Source: NBML01 sp029939535 | Lineage (GTDB): Bacteria; Desulfobacterota; Desulfobacteria; Desulfobacterales; Desulfobacteraceae | Direction of reading: 5' to 3' | DNA length: 45,211 nucleotides | NCBI GenBank assembly: GCA_029939535.1 | Contig: JAOZST010000006.1 | Span: forward strand, 1 to 45,211 | Part shown: in pieces, positions 41,106-45,211 of the stretch | How positions within the stretch are numbered: the stretch's first letter is position 1 | How the letters are laid out: each line of letters opens with the position of its first letter | The notes under the pieces: model-generated | The model's input: the letters and a program-made list of their open reading frames with translations, nothing else | What the model was told of the DNA's origin: nothing | The model's database searches: none | Program-made: the position numbers and the translations under genes

Positions 41106-43571
41106 GTGAAACAGAATACAGATACCTCCCTGGGGATTTATTTTGATTATTCAAAAAACCAGGTAGATTTGCCCTTGTCCAGACTGATAGATTCCACAAC
41201 AGAATTCCTGGAAATTTATGGAAATGAACAATTTTGCAGTCAGGAATTTGTTGCGATCCTTGGTGAAAAAAACGGGTCAGCAAAGTTTGCAAATCTTTTG
41301 AGTGCCTCTGGGTATGAGAATGATTCCAAAGGGTTTTTTAATTTTGTTCTGGCAGCCATTGGAAAATCCCTTAGCCGTGATTTGGTCATAAACCAGGTAA
41401 AGCTTCCCTCCATGCTGCTGGTGGCATTGCTGGAGCAGATCATACCGGGTCATGGCTATGTTTCCATAAAAAACACTCAAAAGTTGGAAAAACTTACCAA
41501 TCTGGATATTCCAGAGGATCAGCGTTTGGATCTCCAGGCGGTGATGGAAAAATATCCGGTTCGGCTTTCCCGGCATACCATTCGCCAGATGATGGTTTCA
41601 CGGGATGTGGCTTATCAATATATGCCCTTTGTGGAAGAATTGGAGTCTGTGGGCCATACCAACACCTGGATCGGTCAGTTCCATGAAGGTCTTCTGGAAC
41701 AGATGTATCAGAATCGGGTAATTTTTCTACTTAACATGAGCTGCCCGGTCTATTGCCGGTTCTGTTTCAGAAAACACAAAGATTCCAGAAATGAAAAAAA
41801 TCCAACAACCCAGGGCGTTAAGAAGGCAGTTCAGCATGTAAAAGATTCACCCCTTATCAAGGAAATTGTGGTCACAGGGGGTGATCCCTTCATGAATCGG
41901 AAAAATATGGCAGCCACCATTGACGGACTCATGACCGTAGACCATGTCCAGACTCTGCGTCTTGCAACACGATCCATTTCCTATTATCCTGACCTGTTCC
42001 TGGAAAATGAATCTTCCTATCTCAAATATCTAAAGCAGAAAAATCTGGAACTTCAGCAGTATGGAAAACGCATGGAGGTGGCCACCCATTTTATCCATCC
42101 GGACGAGGTTTCCCCTGAAAGCCTGGAGATCATATCAGATCTTGTTAAAAGCGGTATCGCAGTATATGTTCAAACTCCATTTTTGAATGATTGTAACGAT
42201 AAAGGGCCTGAACTGGTAAAATTATTTGCTCTTTTACGGGGAGCCGGGGCAGAGCTGCATTATATATATATCCCCTGCAGCCCCATTCATGGGAATTCAA
42301 TTTACTGGAAACCCCTGTCAGATGGAATTAACATAGCCCTGCATCTTCGCGCCCATTTGTCTGACCGGGTTATTCCCAGGATCTGTACTGCTACGCCCAT
42401 TGGAAAAATGGACTGGCATTCCAGCGGATGGGCCGTTGAAAAGGTGGAAGGGAATGATAATTTTATCTGGATCAGAACTCCCTATACTCCGGAATATTTC
42501 AAGAATTTTGCTCCCCTTGCCAATGAATTAAGCAATATCAGGGTGAATGCCGAAGGCACCATTGATATCAAGTATATGGCTAAAATCGGGGATGATTCAT
42601 TTTTGATTGGTGATCGGCCAGCAAAATCTGCCCCGAAAAATCCAGAGGCTTCCAATGCTGATATAAAACGCCTTAAACAGGAATTGTCCATTGTTTGTCA
42701 GATTGGAAAATCCATTGTGGATACCGGCTTGAAAGGGCTGGCAAGGCTCCATGAAACCAGGGTTCAGATTGATGTCAATGCAGGGGAAAAGGAAATGGCC
42801 TACATCAAGGCGGATCACAGGATTTCCGACGTGGTGATCGCTTCTGAAATAGATGCTGTGGATTCCTTGTATGATATCACTAGGATCATCAGGTTAGTAG
42901 AAGAGATTCCCCATGTCAATGCGATTCGCCTGCGCTCCATGAAGTTTGCTGAATCACCGGAATCTTATACCCGTGGTGTGATAAATACTCTGGGAGACCT
43001 GAACAGGTTATCTGTGGTTAATCCCCTGCGCCTTGAGATTGAAACCTGGTTTGTCCTGGATACGGATGTTCATGAAGACCATGTCAGACTTACCCGGAGG
43101 CTTAGTAATAAGGGGATTGTTGTTTATTGCAATGTGCCTCTGTTGGGCGGAATCAATGACGATGATAGAAAAATACATGAGCTGGCCCATGTGCTTAGAA
43201 AAACGGGGATAGAGTTCCACCATCTCTATGTGGCAGGCCTTCCCATCCAGGAAAAATGGAATACAGCATATCCCATTGACTCTTATGATGTCGTTGATAT
43301 CGCAACCCGTGTTAGGAGGGAAGGGTCGGGCAGGGAGATTCCCAGATATATTATTCTAACTACCCTGGGAGAGGTGGATTATGGCCTTACCTCAGAATTT
43401 GTAAGGGAAGGGGATTTTCTAAAAATAAAACTTGGCTGTTATGATGAATCCTATTATAAAACAATGGATGGAAAATATAAATTTCCTGAAAGTGTTGATA
43501 TTGGGAAAGGTGGGAATCCAGTATTGGCAGTATTGGGTCTGATCAAAACCAATGACTTCCCTATTTCCTGA
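41106..43571 (+). CDS. KamA-family radical SAM aminomutase with a second, catalytically stripped KamA-like half
   Basis: The protein has 821 residues, about twice the length of lysine 2,3-aminomutase. The start is GTG 41106 behind GAGGAG. Residues about 140-460 are a full KamA-like radical SAM domain: the 4Fe-4S motif CPVYCRFC (Cys213, Cys217, Cys220), VVTGGDPFMN near 254, and ATPIGKMDW, in which Lys434 is the likely PLP lysine. Residues about 560-780 repeat the KamA barrel: the pairs HFIHPDEVSPESLEIISDLV / WFVLDTDVHEDHVRLTRRLS and YIYIPCSPI / LYVAGLPI align. This copy has no Cys motif and has LGEVDYG, with Glu756, where the PLP lysine should be. The N-terminal 140 residues are helical. The amino acid substrate is unknown. 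It ends the catabolic island. Confidence 0.88.
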   Translation: MKQNTDTSLGIYFDYSKNQVDLPLSRLIDSTTEFLEIYGNEQFCSQEFVAILGEKNGSAKFANLLSASGYENDSKGFFNFVLAAIGKSLSRDLVINQVKLPSMLLVALLEQIIPGHGYVSIKNTQKLEKLTNLDIPEDQRLDLQAVMEKYPVRLSRHTIRQMMVSRDVAYQYMPFVEELESVGHTNTWIGQFHEGLLEQMYQNRVIFLLNMSCPVYCRFCFRKHKDSRNEKNPTTQGVKKAVQHVKDSPLIKEIVVTGGDPFMNRKNMAATIDGLMTVDHVQTLRLATRSISYYPDLFLENESSYLKYLKQKNLELQQYGKRMEVATHFIHPDEVSPESLEIISDLVKSGIAVYVQTPFLNDCNDKGPELVKLFALLRGAGAELHYIYIPCSPIHGNSIYWKPLSDGINIALHLRAHLSDRVIPRICTATPIGKMDWHSSGWAVEKVEGNDNFIWIRTPYTPEYFKNFAPLANELSNIRVNAEGTIDIKYMAKIGDDSFLIGDRPAKSAPKNPEASNADIKRLKQELSIVCQIGKSIVDTGLKGLARLHETRVQIDVNAGEKEMAYIKADHRISDVVIASEIDAVDSLYDITRIIRLVEEIPHVNAIRLRSMKFAESPESYTRGVINTLGDLNRLSVVNPLRLEIETWFVLDTDVHEDHVRLTRRLSNKGIVVYCNVPLLGGINDDDRKIHELAHVLRKTGIEFHHLYVAGLPIQEKWNTAYPIDSYDVVDIATRVRREGSGREIPRYIILTTLGEVDYGLTSEFVREGDFLKIKLGCYDESYYKTMDGKYKFPESVDIGKGGNPVLAVLGLIKTNDFPIS

Positions 43572-43649
43572 AAGCAAAGGTAAACAATGGTTTTCCAAAG
43601 ACAATTACCCCGGTGGAGTTATTACAGCGAGTATGACTGTTCTATCACT

Positions 43650-43687
43650 GTACCCAACCTCTCCGTACCCAACCTCTCCAGGTTGGG
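43650..43687. repeat. 15-bp tandem repeat forming a hairpin between convergent genes
   Basis: GTACCCAACCTCTCC is repeated in tandem (43650-43679), and the second copy pairs with the following GGTTGGG (CCCAACC tctcca GGTTGGG, 43668-43687). It lies between the ends of two convergent genes, so it may help end transcription, though there is no T-run on either side. A copy-number change by slippage is possible. Confidence 0.7.
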
Positions 43688-43703
43688 GCCATATTGCGGG
43701 CGA

Positions 43704-44255
43704 CTAATAAGGTTTTGTATTTCGTATCAGAGCATTCATATCTTTATAGTGAAATGGGATCATATGATCATATGATGCTAAAATGATGCTGGAATTCGGG
43801 TCTACAATACGCGTTGATACATATACCTTATCATAAGCAGGGGTGTATGTGCCAACAACAACTGCAGAGGCGTTGTGATTGAGGCTGATATCCTTTAGAT
43901 TCCGGCTGAGTAAAAATTCCCCGTTATTTTCCGAATCTACAAATATCGAATGTTGACGTAGTTTCATTTCAATCACTTTATAACCTTTTTGGGAAAATCT
44001 GGAGCCGATCTGTTCGGCCATAATACGCCCGAACGGAGTTGATTTTTTTAAATCGCTAACATCCACAAAACTGGCAACGATTATAAGGTCATCATAAGTA
44101 AGGTGTGCTATCATATTATCTTCAAGATGATCGACGATTCTGTAGCTGGCAGTGACCAGATTATTATCAGGTTTAAAGGCTTGATTTGGTGAAGTGGAAC
44201 AACCAATAGAAAAAATAGAAATAATAATTAGTATGAAAAGAATACGCAGTTGCAT
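43704..44255 (-). CDS. FlgO-like outer-membrane lipoprotein
   Basis: The protein has 183 residues with a lipoprotein signal: a hydrophobic stretch then SIGC, the modified cysteine being Cys19. The mature part matches the FlgO domain: HLTYDDLIIVASFVDVSDL, STPFGRIMAEQIGSRFSQKG, a VIEMKLR strand, and ASAVVVGTYTPAYDKVYVST. FlgO family proteins are outer-membrane lipoproteins linked to flagellar surface structure in Vibrio, but many copies occur away from flagellar genes, as here, and may act in general envelope assembly. No flagellar gene is near. Short GATCATAT repeats lie within the last third of the gene. Its partner upstream on the same strand is a related lipoprotein. Confidence 0.85.
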   Translation of the reverse strand: MQLRILFILIIISIFSIGCSTSPNQAFKPDNNLVTASYRIVDHLEDNMIAHLTYDDLIIVASFVDVSDLKKSTPFGRIMAEQIGSRFSQKGYKVIEMKLRQHSIFVDSENNGEFLLSRNLKDISLNHNASAVVVGTYTPAYDKVYVSTRIVDPNSSIILASYDHMIPFHYKDMNALIRNTKPY

Positions 44256-44285
44256 TTTTTTCCCTCATTTATTGTTGATGGTCTC

Positions 44286-44367
44286 GTAAAAAGTCGAAAA
44301 GAGCAAAATCGCTATTAATAATTTCAGCATGTTACAGCTGAAAAAATGCAAAAATCTGACCTTTTAC
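44286..44367. repeat. MITE-like inverted repeat between the two lipoprotein genes
   Basis: GTAAAAAGTC at 44286-44295 and GACCTTTTAC at 44358-44367 are inverted copies with one mismatch, bounding about 82 bp of AT-rich DNA that also holds an inner CAGC...GCTG hairpin. The text TGGTCTCGTAAAAAGTC looks to me like a sequence that recurs in genomes of this bacterial group, but that is recollection only and the window has just one copy. Confidence 0.5.
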
Positions 44368-44374
44368 AGATTCA

Positions 44375-45211
44375 TCATTGTTGGTCAGTCACCTTAAAAT
44401 TTTTATATTGGATTTTAGGCTCAGGCTCAGGCCTATAATAGGTTTTACCATCATGCCATACATAATCATCATAATAATAATGCCATGCATCTTCATTTTT
44501 AGAATAATGCCATGCATCCTCATCGTTTACGTAATATATTCCTGACTGCTGAGCCAAAATAAAACTATTTTTAGATACTGAAAGACTAATAATGATTTCG
44601 TTATGAGAAACTGCTTCTATATTGCTAAAATAATTATCGGCAAGATCTAATGCAATGCCTGTGGATATCAATGCGCCAGCAGTTGAATTATCAAAAATCT
44701 TATAAAGACCAGCTCCAAGAAGAATCATTGCGGATTTTGATCCAGGCACCCCAGAAGCTGATCTATTTGAACGGTGGTAGACTTCATCAATTGTCCAATC
44801 AATCACAAGAGAATTTTCAGGTGTTTTGGAAATAATGTAGTCAAGCTTTATTAATTCGGTGATTAAAAGATTCCTGAAAACTTTTCCAAAAGGAGATGCA
44901 TCCTTTGTTTGAATATAAACAGAAGGTTGATTGTAGATAGAGAGCAATGTTTCTTTTTCTAATTCTGAATCAGACAATTCCCTCTCATTTTCATTGGCGT
45001 GACCAAAACCTGGTTGATTCAGCAGATGTGAAGGTTCCTTTGCCATGGCCTTTGTGACCTGCGTGCAAAAATCTTTTGCCATTATTTCCCAGTGGTGAGC
45101 AGCTTGTAGTTTCTTTTGATACGAAAACTCATGATTGAGAGGTCGTGGTACAGGAGAACAACTGAAAATAAACAAGCAAATTAAACTTAACAATCCAACA
45201 GGACTTATTTT
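44375..45211 (-). CDS. Lipoprotein with aromatic C-terminal repeats (N-terminus outside window)
   Basis: The frame is open to the window edge, so the start, probably a few codons further on, is missing; an internal TTG at 45193 is not a convincing start. A lipobox ends at LFIFSC. A segment near residue 90 (DASPFGKVFRNLLITELIKL) resembles the STPFGRIMAEQI part of the FlgO-like neighbour, so the two may be distant paralogues. A glycine/alanine-rich stretch (AMILLGAGLYKIF and AGALISTGIALDLAD) could insert in a membrane. The C-terminus has imprecise repeats rich in Asp, Trp, His and Tyr (EDAWHYSKNEDAWHYYYDDY), which might bind metal or glycan. Function is unknown. The gene is AT-rich. Confidence 0.72.
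   Translation of the reverse strand, partial: KISPVGLLSLICLFIFSCSPVPRPLNHEFSYQKKLQAAHHWEIMAKDFCTQVTKAMAKEPSHLLNQPGFGHANENERELSDSELEKETLLSIYNQPSVYIQTKDASPFGKVFRNLLITELIKLDYIISKTPENSLVIDWTIDEVYHRSNRSASGVPGSKSAMILLGAGLYKIFDNSTAGALISTGIALDLADNYFSNIEAVSHNEIIISLSVSKNSFILAQQSGIYYVNDEDAWHYSKNEDAWHYYYDDYVWHDGKTYYRPEPEPKIQYKNFKVTDQQ

Overview
The window looks like a chromosomal segment from a marine-type sulfate-reducing bacterium of the Desulfobacteraceae and relatives (Desulfobacterota). This is an inference from gene content: a liv cassette co-transcribed with an acyl-CoA synthetase, a TAXI-type binding protein, a stand-alone cobT behind a cobalamin riboswitch, decayed glcD/glcF-type lactate or glycolate oxidase genes, and a KamA-family radical SAM gene. 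No marker gene fixes the species. I saw no rRNA, tRNA, CRISPR array, integrase or insertion sequence.

Layout. (1) 1-2556: the 3' end of a DNA phosphorothioation (Dnd) locus. It holds the C-terminus of DndD, a DndE fused to a HerA-type ATPase, and a small coiled-coil plus RAMA-domain protein that may read modified DNA. (2) 2830-9598: a branched-chain amino acid type ABC transporter, livG-H-M-K-F, ending in a long-chain-type acyl-CoA ligase; livM carries a one-base frameshift. (3) 9625-12890, minus strand: an ExeA-like AAA ATPase, an orphan TAXI binding protein and an unrecognised membrane-anchored protein. (4) 13040-14971: a decaying catabolic region with a GntR DNA-binding domain lacking an effector domain, an intact 3-hydroxybutyrate dehydrogenase-like SDR, and two divergent remnants of glcD and CCG-type Fe-S genes. 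(5) 15055-18925: cobT with its riboswitch, a membrane class III nucleotide cyclase, a zinc-ribbon protein, and a YhdH-type reductase that has lost its centre. (6) 19074-22103: an MFS exporter, a truncated DUF4438 protein, an RlmL-type rRNA methyltransferase and a 56-residue conserved-looking protein. (7) 22117-28746: a compact signalling operon with a chemoreceptor, a 1006-residue protein joining two receiver-like domains to a PEP/pyruvate-binding ATP-grasp domain, and a REC-HDOD response regulator. (8) 29153-43571: a peptide or amino-acid-derivative uptake and breakdown island. It contains a complete Dpp-type ABC transporter with an attenuator hairpin after the binding protein, two YtcJ-type amidohydrolases, an N-acyl-D-amino-acid deacylase, a proline racemase/hydroxyproline epimerase, a PAS-regulator remnant, and an 821-residue tandem KamA-like protein whose second half has lost its catalytic residues. 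(9) 43704-45211, minus strand: two lipoproteins, one FlgO-like.

Two themes stand out. Region 8 reads as one pathway: import short peptides or N-acylated D-amino acids, hydrolyse the amide, invert the alpha carbon, then rearrange by radical chemistry. Separately, several genes across regions 2-8 have lost their interiors or one end while keeping a recognisable start or end, which suggests a lineage with active small-deletion gene decay or, less likely, assembly error.
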